A stretch of DNA of 64,000 nt from Bacteroidaceae bacterium (lineage in GTDB: Bacteria; Bacteroidota; Bacteroidia; Bacteroidales; Bacteroidaceae), in assembly GCA_017470425.1 (NCBI GenBank), contig JAFUYT010000032.1:1-64000 (forward strand), read 5' to 3'. The notes beneath the pieces were generated by a model. The model was given only the letters and a program-made list of their open reading frames with translations, was not told the DNA's origin and did not search any database. This document shows, piece after piece, positions 9,393-17,878 of this stretch (positions are counted from its first letter, which is position 1; every line of letters begins with the position of its first letter). Position numbers and translations under genes: made by a program.

Positions 9393-9536
9393 GATGGGAT
9401 AGTTTTATGGTTTAAAAGATGAATGTTTGGAGTTGAAAACGGCCTTTTGAGGTTAGTTTTGCTGCAAAAATAGCGAAAGAGCGTTATTTGACCAAGAATT
9501 TTTCGATGAAATTCATCTTTTATTGTAAGAAAGCCT

Positions 9537-9544
9537 TATCTTTG
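9537..9544 (+). promoter_or_regulatory. -7 promoter box for the MG2-type protein gene
   Basis: TATCTTTG lies 28 bp before the ATG at 9573 and matches the Bacteroidetes -7 consensus. No good TTTG -33 box is visible at the usual distance, so this is a weaker match. Confidence 0.5.
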
Positions 9545-9572
9545 CCCTGTGAAAGGACAAAGATAGACATTT

Positions 9573-12515
9573 ATGAACGACCTTTTCGCGCTCTCGCGGG
9601 CGTACATTATTATTATATTGCTCTTATCCGTTCCCTCTGGAGCGATGAGGGCACAGACGACGGCCGCCCCGACTACCCTTGAGGGCTGGGCAGACCGTCT
9701 GACACGTTTCGGCAATGCTATCCCTCAGGAGAAGGTGTTCGTGCATTTGGACAACACCTGCTACTTCCTGGGTGACACCATCTGGTACGCTGCCTACACG
9801 CGCCGCACCGACAAGGATCTCCCCTCGAATGTCAGCCGCGTGCTGTACGTAGAGCTGTTGAATCAGGACGGATTCCTCGTGGAGCGTCAGCTTGTAGAGA
9901 TGAAAGGCGGTCGCGGCCACGGCAACTTCGTGCTCCTTGATACGCTCTATGCAGGCTACTACGAGCTCCGTGCCTACACGCGCTGGCAGCTCAACTGGGG
10001 CGTCACGGAGAAGGAACATTCCATCGGTGCCGAGGACTGGTTCTACAATGCGGCGATGGCGAAGGAGTACTACCGCGACTACGACAAGCTCTATTCCCGT
10101 GTCTTCCCTGTCTATGACAAGCCGCTGGAGCCCGGCGACTACTATCGCGATATGACCACGCGCCCCCTGCGACGCTACTTCAAGAGCGGTGCCCCGGAGC
10201 CGCAACTCGTCCTCTCCCTGTTCCCTGAGGGCGGCCATGTCGTGGCGGGGCTCCCCTGCCGTGTCGCCTTCGAGGCGGCGACGGAGAGCGGTGAGGCGTT
10301 GGAGGGGCGGATTCTCCCCCTGCCCGCCCTGAGCGGGCAGATAGCTGCTGAGGGTGTGGCGACCGTCAGCCGTGGACGTGGTGTGTTCACGTTCACGCCC
10401 GAGGCAGGACAGGACTATGAGTTCACGTTCACAGACAAAGACGGCCGCACGGCCAAGGCCAAGCTGCCAGCAGCGGAGACCGATGGTGTGGCGCTGAGCG
10501 TTGAGCGCAAGGGTGATGCTTGGGAAATCCAAGTCAACGCAGCAGGCGCAGCAGCCACAAAACCCTTGGGCCTCACCATTATGCATGAAGGGCGCACCAA
10601 ATTATTCCAAGAACTAACAGGAGGCTCCTTAACTCAAATTCATTATACTCCCCTCCTTGAAAGGGAGGGGCAGGGGGGAGAGTCTGGGATTCACCAAGTC
10701 ACCGTCTTCGATGCCGACGGCCGCATCTATGCCGACCGCCTCTTCTTCGTCACCCAACCCGAACTCCCGCAACCCTCCTTGGTCATTGAAGGATTAAAAG
10801 AAGAATACGAGCCTTTTGCACGCGCAGAGCTACAGGTAACTGCTCCCTCCCTTGTAGGGAAGGCGGGGGGAGAGTCTGTCCTCTCATTGGCCATCCGTGA
10901 CGCCGGCACACAGGACTACACCTACGACAACGGCAACATCCAAACCGAGATGCTACTCGCCTCGGAGCTCAAAGGCTTCATCCCCAACCCCGCTTACTTC
11001 TTCGAGGCCGACGACGAGGAACACCGACAGGCTCTCGACCTGCTGATGATGACGCAAGGCTGGCGTCGCTTCGACTGGCACACGATGGCTACGCCCGGTG
11101 CCTTCGCGCTGACACAGCCCGTGGAATCGCAGACGCAGATCCTGCGCGGCGAAGTGTTGAACTACAGTGCCAGTATGCTACAGGATGATGTGAAGCGCAT
11201 TGATATGTCCACGCTCACGCCCTTCGAGATAGAGGAGCAAATCAAGCGGTTCCACACCCAGGAGCAGCACGACGGGTTGCGCAAGCTCATCATCGACCCC
11301 TCGGACAATGCCCCTTCCATGGAGACCACGATGGTAGGGATGGGACAGGGAGAGATCTGTGCCACGCTCCTACAGATGAACCGCGACCACGGCCAGCAGC
11401 TCCCATTCGGAAACTATCGTTTGCAGGGCACCATTGCCACCTCGCGCTTCGATGCCAGCGAGAAGGCGTTGAAGAAAGAGGTGCGCGTGCACGCCGAGTT
11501 CGCGCAGCCGGGCAGCAGTCCTGTGGATGGCGACATGGAGACGCGCGGCGGACAGTTTATCATCCAGGCTCCCCGCTTCGAGGAAAGCTGTGTCTTCTTC
11601 CTCGGCGCCAGCGACACTACGAAATGGAAGCCCAACGAGAAACACATCTGGGTGAGCATGGAAGAGACGGACGATGCTGAGTACTACGTCCGTATCGCGT
11701 GGCCCTACCCCCGCTTCACGAAACCCTACGACTTCTATCATACTACGCCGTGCCCCCTTCCGCAGAACCTGACCCAGGCCGTGCGCAAGAGTCAGCAGTA
11801 CAGCTCGATGTTCGAGACCAACCTGCAGATGATCACCGTGCGCAGTCGCCGTGGCGGACAGCGTCGTCTCAACCTCTCCACCCCCGCCAACGTGGTGGAT
11901 GCCTATACCGCCTTCAACGATGCCTGCGATGCCGGCTTGATGACGGGTTGCTATCGCGGACGCATCCATTACATCAACAGCCTCGCCCGCCTCTTCGTGG
12001 GGGACATGGGTGTCAGTAACCATTATATCGTAGAGCCGCGCTATGACGGGCGCAACATCACCTTCAGCTGGACGGCCAAGGCCATCGACCACTATAATAT
12101 GCTGACGCACATCGACAGCGTGAAGATCTACACCGACTACAGCCCACGCGCGGGAGGCGACCCGCGCCTGAGCGATGACAACCTCGGCCGCCTGGGCATC
12201 AACCTACAGCAGCTGCGCGACGAGGGTGAGCGCGTCACCTACCGCGACCGCCGCTACATCCTGCAGGGCTTCAACGTGGCCGATGACTTCTACCACCCGA
12301 ACTATCAAGGCGCGCCGCCTGCCGAGGGCATCAAGGACTACCGGCGCACCCTCTACTGGAACCCCGACCTCCAGCTCGATGAGGAGGGTAAGGCCCATGT
12401 CACCTTCTTCACCGGCAGCAAGCCCGCCATCCTCACCGTCGATGCCAACGGGCAGGCGGCGGACGGGACGCTGCTACGAACCCCCTCTCCGCTCCACCTT
12501 GTAGGGGGAGAGTGA
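9573..12515 (+). CDS. large exported MG2/carboxypeptidase-regulatory-like protein
   Basis: A 980-residue protein with a signal peptide (residues 1-28, ending SGAMRAQ). The opening segment IPQEKVFVHLDNTCYFLGDTIWY is the start of a Bacteroidetes family of surface proteins with macroglobulin-2-like beta domains, often annotated as TonB-plug or MG2 proteins. Most of the rest is beta-rich repeats without enzyme motifs. It probably acts at the outer membrane; the exact role is unknown. GC-rich palindromes are translated in frame at about residues 359-370 (PLLEREGQGGES) and 425-435 (PSLVGKAGGES). A third forms the very C-terminus (PSPLHLVGGE), so the stop codon itself lies in repeat DNA. Confidence 0.82.
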   Translation: MNDLFALSRAYIIIILLLSVPSGAMRAQTTAAPTTLEGWADRLTRFGNAIPQEKVFVHLDNTCYFLGDTIWYAAYTRRTDKDLPSNVSRVLYVELLNQDGFLVERQLVEMKGGRGHGNFVLLDTLYAGYYELRAYTRWQLNWGVTEKEHSIGAEDWFYNAAMAKEYYRDYDKLYSRVFPVYDKPLEPGDYYRDMTTRPLRRYFKSGAPEPQLVLSLFPEGGHVVAGLPCRVAFEAATESGEALEGRILPLPALSGQIAAEGVATVSRGRGVFTFTPEAGQDYEFTFTDKDGRTAKAKLPAAETDGVALSVERKGDAWEIQVNAAGAAATKPLGLTIMHEGRTKLFQELTGGSLTQIHYTPLLEREGQGGESGIHQVTVFDADGRIYADRLFFVTQPELPQPSLVIEGLKEEYEPFARAELQVTAPSLVGKAGGESVLSLAIRDAGTQDYTYDNGNIQTEMLLASELKGFIPNPAYFFEADDEEHRQALDLLMMTQGWRRFDWHTMATPGAFALTQPVESQTQILRGEVLNYSASMLQDDVKRIDMSTLTPFEIEEQIKRFHTQEQHDGLRKLIIDPSDNAPSMETTMVGMGQGEICATLLQMNRDHGQQLPFGNYRLQGTIATSRFDASEKALKKEVRVHAEFAQPGSSPVDGDMETRGGQFIIQAPRFEESCVFFLGASDTTKWKPNEKHIWVSMEETDDAEYYVRIAWPYPRFTKPYDFYHTTPCPLPQNLTQAVRKSQQYSSMFETNLQMITVRSRRGGQRRLNLSTPANVVDAYTAFNDACDAGLMTGCYRGRIHYINSLARLFVGDMGVSNHYIVEPRYDGRNITFSWTAKAIDHYNMLTHIDSVKIYTDYSPRAGGDPRLSDDNLGRLGINLQQLRDEGERVTYRDRRYILQGFNVADDFYHPNYQGAPPAEGIKDYRRTLYWNPDLQLDEEGKAHVTFFTGSKPAILTVDANGQAADGTLLRTPSPLHLVGGE
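10648..10684 (+). repeat. in-frame GC-rich palindrome in the MG2-type gene, copy 1
   Basis: The core CCCTCC-TTGAA-AGGGAGGGG is followed by CAGGGGGGAGAGTC, the same side arm as copies at 7.8, 10.85, 42.1 and 42.25 kb. It is translated as PLLEREGQGGES. Confidence 0.8.
10843..10877 (+). repeat. in-frame GC-rich palindrome in the MG2-type gene, copy 2
   Basis: The core CCCTCCC-TTGTA-GGGAAGG is followed by CGGGGGGAGAGTC. It is translated as APSLVGKAGGES, nearly the same peptide as the copy in the alpha-2-macroglobulin gene at 42.1 kb. Confidence 0.8.
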
Positions 12516-12628
12516 ATACCTGACAAGAATTGAAAACTTTTAATAACCCTTAGAAAAATGACCCTAAAACCTCTTCCGCTCAGATACTTACTACTCTTCC
12601 CCTACAAAGGGGAGCGGGGAGGGGGTCC
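12481..12628. repeat. inverted REP-like pair at the end of the MG2-type gene
   Basis: A copy at 12481-12514 overlaps the end and stop codon of the upstream gene. A near-identical inverted copy at 12595-12628 sits just before the next gene's ATG at 12635. About 80 bp separate them. A folded pair would form a strong hairpin in the intergenic RNA. Confidence 0.78.
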
Positions 12629-12634
12629 TAGCTT

Positions 12635-13744
12635 ATGAACGAAAAACTGCTTTCCATCGTTGACCAGTTCGCCATCCGCGGCACGGTCGCAGAGATCAAA
12701 CCCCTTGGCGAGGGTCTCATCAATGACACTCTCCTCGTGAAAACCGCACAGACCGAGGCTCCTAACTACGTGCTCCAGCGCGTGAACACCAATGTCTTCC
12801 CCGACGTGGATATGCTGATGAACAACATCCGCGCCGTGACAGGGCATATCCGACAGAAACTCCAGGCACGCGGTGAAGAGGACATCGACCGCAAGGTGCT
12901 CACCTTCGTGCCCCTGAAATCCGACCCCACGAAGCTCTACACCACCATTCCCTCAGCGTCAGCTGAGGGTCACCCTGAGCCTTGGCGTCTCATGGTGTTC
13001 ATCAACGACGCCGTCACCAAGCAGGCTGTCAATCCCGAGTCGAGCGAGGCCGCTGGTGAGGCCTTCGGCGAGTTCCAGGCCATGCTGGCTGACATCCCTG
13101 TGCAGCTGGGTGAGACCATCAAGGACTTCCACAATATGGAGTTCCGCCTGCAGCAACTCAAGGAAGTGATTGCGAAGGATCCTGCAGGCCGCGTGGCCAG
13201 CGTGCAGCCCATCATCGACGAGCTCCTCAGCTATGCCGACGAGATGACCGTTGCCGAGCGCCTCGGTCGCGAGGGTAAGCTGCCCAAGCGCATCTGCCAC
13301 TGCGACACGAAGGTCAACAACATGATGTTCGACAAGCAGGACCGCGTGCTCTGTGTCATCGACCTCGACACCGTGATGCCCAACTTCATCTTCTCCGACT
13401 ATGGCGACTTCCTGCGCACTGCTGCCAACTTCACCGCCGAGGACGATCCCGACCTGTCGAAGGTGGGCTTCAACATGGAGATATTCAAGGCCTTCACGCG
13501 TGGCTACCTGCGCTCCGCCAAGAGCTTCCTCACACCGCTGGAGAAGGAACTACTGCCCTACGCAGCAACCCTCTTCCCCTACATGCAGGCCGTCCGCTTC
13601 CTCTGGGACTACATCAGCGGCGACAAGTACTGGAAATGTAAGTACCCCGAGCACAACCTCGACCGCGTGAAGAACCAGCTCGCCCTCTTCAAGAGCGCCT
13701 ACGCTCTCAAGGACGAAATGGCCGCTTTCATTGCAGAACAATAG
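12635..13744 (+). CDS. aminoglycoside-phosphotransferase-fold kinase, NahK-like
   Basis: A 369-residue kinase of the APH/choline-kinase fold. Around residues 220-250 the catalytic loop reads HCDTKVNNMM, and the metal-binding Asp follows in CVIDLDTVMPN. The DTVMP context and overall length resemble N-acetylhexosamine 1-kinases, which phosphorylate GlcNAc/GalNAc at C1; other small sugar or amino-alcohol substrates are possible. A short palindrome-like insertion (SASAEGHPEP, about residue 107) may be repeat-derived. A perfect 17 bp stem-loop follows the stop. A role in glycan salvage is inferred from the family and from the sulfatase and GlmM nearby. Confidence 0.75.
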   Translation: MNEKLLSIVDQFAIRGTVAEIKPLGEGLINDTLLVKTAQTEAPNYVLQRVNTNVFPDVDMLMNNIRAVTGHIRQKLQARGEEDIDRKVLTFVPLKSDPTKLYTTIPSASAEGHPEPWRLMVFINDAVTKQAVNPESSEAAGEAFGEFQAMLADIPVQLGETIKDFHNMEFRLQQLKEVIAKDPAGRVASVQPIIDELLSYADEMTVAERLGREGKLPKRICHCDTKVNNMMFDKQDRVLCVIDLDTVMPNFIFSDYGDFLRTAANFTAEDDPDLSKVGFNMEIFKAFTRGYLRSAKSFLTPLEKELLPYAATLFPYMQAVRFLWDYISGDKYWKCKYPEHNLDRVKNQLALFKSAYALKDEMAAFIAEQ

Positions 13745-13767
13745 ATGCCGTCATCGGCAATATTTAC

Positions 13768-13805
13768 AGAGGAGGCTACGTCAAATGCTTGACGTAGCCT
13801 CCTCT
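13768..13805 (+). terminator. perfect 17 bp stem-loop after the NahK-like gene
   Basis: The arms 13768-13784 and 13789-13805 are perfectly complementary with a 4-nt loop (ATGC). It starts 24 bp after the stop codon. No strong T-run follows, so it may act as a terminator with help or as an RNA 3' end stabiliser. Confidence 0.7.
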
Positions 13806-13917
13806 CGTCGTGTGCAGCCACCTCCGTGACAGTCTCAGCGGACATTCAAGCTAAAAAGTCCGTGCAATTTAACAATTTTTGATTTGTCTTCGTCGCCGCC
13901 CTAAGCCCAAAAAGCTG

Positions 13918-13925
13918 TACCTTTG
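13918..13925 (+). promoter_or_regulatory. -7 promoter box for nhaA
   Basis: TACCTTTG, the preferred Bacteroidetes -7 sequence, about 70 bp before the nhaA ATG. No TTTG lies 19-21 bp upstream, so only half of the promoter is convincing. Confidence 0.55.
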
Positions 13926-13948
13926 CACCCGCAAAAAGGAATGTTTAT

Positions 13949-13990
13949 CCATTGTCGATTATCTATTGTCAATTATACATTATAAATAAT
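13949..13990 (+). repeat. heptanucleotide array before nhaA
   Basis: Six consecutive 7-mers with consensus close to C(A/T)ATTRT fill the leader just before the nhaA ATG. Similar heptamer arrays occur at 24.5, 43.75, 44.76 and 52.62 kb. Confidence 0.65.
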
Positions 13991-13993
13991 ACT

Positions 13994-15367
13994 ATGGCAG
14001 AAACTCTTCAAGACACTTCCCTCGGCGGACTCATCCGCCGCTATGTCAGCGCCAGCGGCCTGCTCATCATTGCCACCGTGCTGGCACTCATCTTTGCCAA
14101 CCTTCCCGCCACGCGCGAGCTGTACGCCGGGCTATGGCAGCAACCCGTGCACCTGAGCATCGGCGACTTCAACGTCTTCAGTCATAGCGGTCACGCCATG
14201 ACGCTGATGGACTTCATCAACGACTTCCTGATGTTCTTCTTCTTCCTGAGCGTCGGCCTCGAGATCAAGCGCGAGGTGCTCTGCGGAGAACTCAGCAGCC
14301 GCCAGAAGGCGCTGCTGCCCATCATCGGGGCCTGCGGCGGTATGATCGTGCCCGTCATCGTGTTCTTCTGCGTATGCTACGGCCACCCGCTGATGGAGCG
14401 TGGCTGTGCCATCCCGATGGCCACCGACATCGCCTTCTCGCTTGGCGTGCTGTCGATGTTCGGCAAGCGTGTACCCGTGGGTCTGAAGATCTTTCTGGCG
14501 GCGCTGGCCGTGGCCGATGACCTCGGCGGCATCATCGTCATCGCCATCTTCTACTCGCAGGGCCTCGCATGGCAGTACCTCCTGGGCGCTGCCGCCGTGG
14601 TCGCCGTCCTGCTGCTGTTCAACAAGCTGGGTGTGCGAGAAAAAAAGTACTATATGTTCTTCGGCCTCGTGCTGTGGTATATGGTGCTCAACTCCGGCAT
14701 CCACGCCACCATCGCCGGTGTCATCTTCGCCTTCTGCATCCCTGCCAACCTCGTGAAGGGCACCCGCTACTACGCCCAGAAGATCCGTAAGCTCGTCAAC
14801 CGCTACCCTGAAATCGAGGTGACCGAGGCCGACCGCGACAAGGCCATCGTCATCGACAAGAACGAGCTGCAGATCCTGCGCCGCATCGAGAAGGCCTCCG
14901 ACTACCTCATCTCCCCGCTGCAGGACATCGAGGACCAGCTGGCGATGCCCATCAACTACGCCATCATCCCTATCTTCGCCTTCGCCAATGCCGGCGTGGA
15001 TTTCACAGGAATGAGCTTCATGAGCCTGTTCCACGGCGTGGCCCTCGGCGTGTTCCTCGGCCTGCTCATCGGTAAGTTCACGGGCGTGCTCAGCTTCTCG
15101 TGGCTCAGCATCAAGCTGGGTATCTGCCAGATGCCGGCCGGTGGCAACTGGAAGTCGTTCGCCAGCGTCTGCATGGTCTGTGGCATCGGCTTCACCGTCT
15201 CCATGTTCATCGCCGCTCTGAGCTATCCCGCCCACCTCGGTGCCGATGCTGCCGAGATGCTCAACGAGGCCAAGCTCGGCATCCTCTGTGGCACGTTGGC
15301 TTCCGCCCTCGTTGGCGCCTTCCTCCTCAACCAGACCCTTCCCAAGGGTGCTGCCGATGAGGCGTGA
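13994..15367 (+). CDS. nhaA: Na+/H+ antiporter NhaA
   Basis: A 457-residue polytopic membrane protein of the NhaA family, which exports Na+ in exchange for protons. Landmarks include the segment FLMFFFFLSVGLEIKREV, the long motif ATDIAFSLGVLSMFG, and ALAVADDLGGIIVIAIFY with the paired Asp residues (DD) that bind the ion in E. coli NhaA. I start at ATG 13994 (MAETLQD) because the upstream TTG-initiated extension is translated heptamer-repeat DNA. The protein is longer than E. coli NhaA because of a cytoplasmic loop around residues 265-320 rich in charged residues. It stands alone, converging with the next gene. Confidence 0.94.
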   Translation: MAETLQDTSLGGLIRRYVSASGLLIIATVLALIFANLPATRELYAGLWQQPVHLSIGDFNVFSHSGHAMTLMDFINDFLMFFFFLSVGLEIKREVLCGELSSRQKALLPIIGACGGMIVPVIVFFCVCYGHPLMERGCAIPMATDIAFSLGVLSMFGKRVPVGLKIFLAALAVADDLGGIIVIAIFYSQGLAWQYLLGAAAVVAVLLLFNKLGVREKKYYMFFGLVLWYMVLNSGIHATIAGVIFAFCIPANLVKGTRYYAQKIRKLVNRYPEIEVTEADRDKAIVIDKNELQILRRIEKASDYLISPLQDIEDQLAMPINYAIIPIFAFANAGVDFTGMSFMSLFHGVALGVFLGLLIGKFTGVLSFSWLSIKLGICQMPAGGNWKSFASVCMVCGIGFTVSMFIAALSYPAHLGADAAEMLNEAKLGILCGTLASALVGAFLLNQTLPKGAADEA

Positions 15368-15393
15368 CGGATAACGGCGAAAAGTAAATATTC

Positions 15394-16488
15394 TTACGGC
15401 TCGTTGAGGTCGTCGAGATGGGCGAGGGTCTGGAGGCGGCGCATGGCGGCGGCATCGTCCTTCGGGCAGATCATCAGCACGCCGTTCTCTTCGGTCACTA
15501 CGAAGTTGTTGAGCCCGCTGATGGCGGCGAGGTGTCCGGAGGGCAGGCGCACGATGTTGCCGGTGGCATTGTCGAAGAGAGCCTCGCTGTGCACGGTGAC
15601 GTTGCCGCGGCCGTCGGTCTTCACGTCCGTGGGCGGATGCGGGGTGTTCATCTGTGGCGCGTGGAGCGCGTCGGTGGCGATGCCCTGCCATGTGCCCAGG
15701 TCGGCCCACCCGAAGCGGCACTTCTGCACGTAGCTGTGACCCGTGTGCTCGAGCACGGCATGTTCGATGGACAGGTTGGGTAGCACGGGGTAGGTGGCCG
15801 TCGAGGGATAGACATCCTGGTACTCGGGCACATGCTTGATGATGTTGTTGAGCATGTAGTGGGCTCCGAACACGAAGAGACCTGTGTTCCAGAGGAACTC
15901 GCCGCTGTCCATGAACAGGCGTGCGAACTCCAGGTCGGGTTTCTCGGTGAACGTCTTGACGTGGTAGATGCGGTGGTCGGCATCCACGGGGGTGCCCATC
16001 TGTACGTAGCCGTAGCCTGGTTCGGGGCGCGTTGGTGCGACACCCATGTTCACGACGCCGGGGCTCTCGGCCACCATTTTCAGGGCGTGCAGGATGTCGT
16101 TGTCGAAAGCGTTGTCGTCATAGATTTCCTGGTCGGCCGGCGTCACGGCGATGCAGGCCTCCGGGCAGCGCTGGCTGATGACCGTCGTGGCCCATGTCAC
16201 GGGTGCCAGTGTGCCGCGGCGCACGGGTTCTGCCAGGATCTGCTCGCGCGCCAGCTGTGGCAGTTGCTCCTGCAGGATGGGGAGGTAGGACTCCTGTGTG
16301 CTTACGAAGATGTGATCCGGACGGATGAAACGCACGAAGCGGTCGTAGGTCTGCTGAATCAGCGTGCGCCCAGACCCCTCGAAGTCCATGAATTGTTTCG
16401 GGAAGCTCTCGCGGCTGGCAGGCCATAGTCGGCTGCCGATGCCTCCCGCGAGGATGAGGCAGAAATGGTACTCTGAAGGAGTGTTCAT
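15394..16488 (-). CDS. manC: mannose-1-phosphate guanylyltransferase
   Basis: A 364-residue nucleotidyltransferase that makes GDP-mannose from GTP and mannose-1-phosphate. The signature LAGGIGSRLWPASRESFPKQF at the N-terminus is the nucleotide-binding loop plus the FPKQF motif of this family. FTEKPD and FLWNTGLFVF further down are also typical. At 364 residues it is the short, monofunctional form without the C-terminal phosphomannose isomerase cupin. GDP-mannose feeds capsule, fucose and glycoprotein synthesis. It is convergent with nhaA and divergent from the next gene, so it is probably transcribed alone. Confidence 0.92.
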   Translation of the reverse strand: MNTPSEYHFCLILAGGIGSRLWPASRESFPKQFMDFEGSGRTLIQQTYDRFVRFIRPDHIFVSTQESYLPILQEQLPQLAREQILAEPVRRGTLAPVTWATTVISQRCPEACIAVTPADQEIYDDNAFDNDILHALKMVAESPGVVNMGVAPTRPEPGYGYVQMGTPVDADHRIYHVKTFTEKPDLEFARLFMDSGEFLWNTGLFVFGAHYMLNNIIKHVPEYQDVYPSTATYPVLPNLSIEHAVLEHTGHSYVQKCRFGWADLGTWQGIATDALHAPQMNTPHPPTDVKTDGRGNVTVHSEALFDNATGNIVRLPSGHLAAISGLNNFVVTEENGVLMICPKDDAAAMRRLQTLAHLDDLNEP

Positions 16489-16680
16489 GGTGGTGTTAGC
16501 TGTAGTTTTTCATCTTTTGTTCCGCTAAGGTACAGCCTTTTTTCTTACGTCCCAAATTTCCGTGCATTAAAAATCCCTAAAATCCACATTTTGAGCTATA
16601 GTGCACAACTTTTTTTAACTTTCTAACTTATAATGTGCTAAAAAGAAAGCACAATGTGCCGTCATCCATCAAAAATGCAC

Positions 16681-16688
16681 TATCTTTG
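16681..16688 (+). promoter_or_regulatory. -7 promoter box for the GNAT-like gene and parE
   Basis: TATCTTTG lies 24 bp before the ATG at 16713 in the divergent region between manC and the GNAT-like gene. The -33 element is not clear. Confidence 0.55.
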
Positions 16689-16712
16689 TACCAATTATCA
16701 AGTGCACTACTT

Positions 16713-17864
16713 ATGATAACGATTAAAAAAGTGGAAGGACGCTGCGATTTGCGTACCTTCATCCGGTTCAACTATCATCTCTACAAGGGCAATCCCTATG
16801 CGGTTCCCGATTTCCTGGAGGATATGCAGGATACGTTCAACCGCAAGAAGAACGCGGCCTTTGAGTTCTGCGAGGCAGAGCTGTTCCTGGCATATAAGGA
16901 CAAGAAGGTCGTGGGACGTGTGGCGGCCATCATCAACCATAAGGCCAACAAGACATGGCAGACGAAGAACGTACGCTTCGGTTGGATCGATTTCATCGAG
17001 GATGTCGAAGTCCTCAAGGCGCTTCTCGACACCGTTGAGCAGTGGGGGCGCGAGCGCGGTATGAACAAGATTGTGGGTCCGCTGGGCTTCACCGACATGG
17101 ATCCCGAGGGGATGCTCATCGACGGCTTTGACCAGCTTTCCACCATGAGCACCATCTACAACTACCCCTACTACTCCCGCCTCATCGAACAGCTGGGCTA
17201 CGAGAAGGAGATTGACTGGGTGGAGCGCAAGGTGATGGTGCCCACGGAGGAGCATCAGGCCGACATGGACAAGTACTTCCGCGTGGCGGAGCTCAGCATG
17301 AGGCGCTACAACCTCCACATGCGCCACTTCAAGAACGTCAAGGAGATTCTGGCGGCCGACGGCGGGCAGTATGTTCAGAAGGTCTTCAACGTCGTCAACA
17401 AGGCCTACGCCAACCTCTACGGCTATTCCGAGATGAACGAACGGCAGATCCAACAGTATGCCACCACCTACCTCCAGTTCCTCGACATGCGCCTGCTGGC
17501 CATTGTGGAGAATGAAGAGAATGAGCCCGTTGCGATGGGTGTCGGTATTGGTTCCCTCTCCTACGCCTTGCAGAAAGCCCACGGAAAGCTCTTCCCCTTC
17601 GGCTGGTGGCACCTGTTGAAGGCGATTTACTTCAAGCCCGCCCCCGTCATCGACCTGTTGCTGGTGGGTGTCCTGCCGGAGTACCAGAATAAAGGCGTCA
17701 ATGCCCCCCTCTTTGCACAGATTATCCGGGTAGCACAGAAGATGGGCTTCGTGTGGGCTGAGACGCACCCGCAGCTGGAGGACAACGAGAAGAGCCAGGG
17801 GCAGTGGGCACACCTCGACTGCACCATCCACAAGCGGAGAAGATGTTATCAGAAGGAATTGTAA
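16713..17864 (+). CDS. GNAT-like acyltransferase family protein
   Basis: A 383-residue conserved Bacteroidetes protein of unknown function. The N-terminal half (FLAYKDKKVVGRVAAIINH) resembles the beta4-beta5 core of GNAT acetyltransferases. The C-terminal half has a second GNAT-like strand pattern ending LLLVGVLPEYQNKGVNAPLF, close to an acetyl-CoA binding motif (QxxGxG/A-like). So it looks like a two-lobed N-acyltransferase fold. I start at ATG 16713, just after the -7 box, instead of the longer upstream extension. It lies 14 bp before parE and is likely co-transcribed with it. The substrate is unknown. Confidence 0.7.
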   Translation: MITIKKVEGRCDLRTFIRFNYHLYKGNPYAVPDFLEDMQDTFNRKKNAAFEFCEAELFLAYKDKKVVGRVAAIINHKANKTWQTKNVRFGWIDFIEDVEVLKALLDTVEQWGRERGMNKIVGPLGFTDMDPEGMLIDGFDQLSTMSTIYNYPYYSRLIEQLGYEKEIDWVERKVMVPTEEHQADMDKYFRVAELSMRRYNLHMRHFKNVKEILAADGGQYVQKVFNVVNKAYANLYGYSEMNERQIQQYATTYLQFLDMRLLAIVENEENEPVAMGVGIGSLSYALQKAHGKLFPFGWWHLLKAIYFKPAPVIDLLLVGVLPEYQNKGVNAPLFAQIIRVAQKMGFVWAETHPQLEDNEKSQGQWAHLDCTIHKRRRCYQKEL

Positions 17865-17878
17865 GGAAGAAATAAAGA

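Noticed and set aside
13952..13993. TTG-initiated N-terminal extension of NhaA
   Set aside because: The extension (SIIYCQLYIINNT) is the translation of an AT-rich heptamer array. The ATG at 13994 gives a normal NhaA start.
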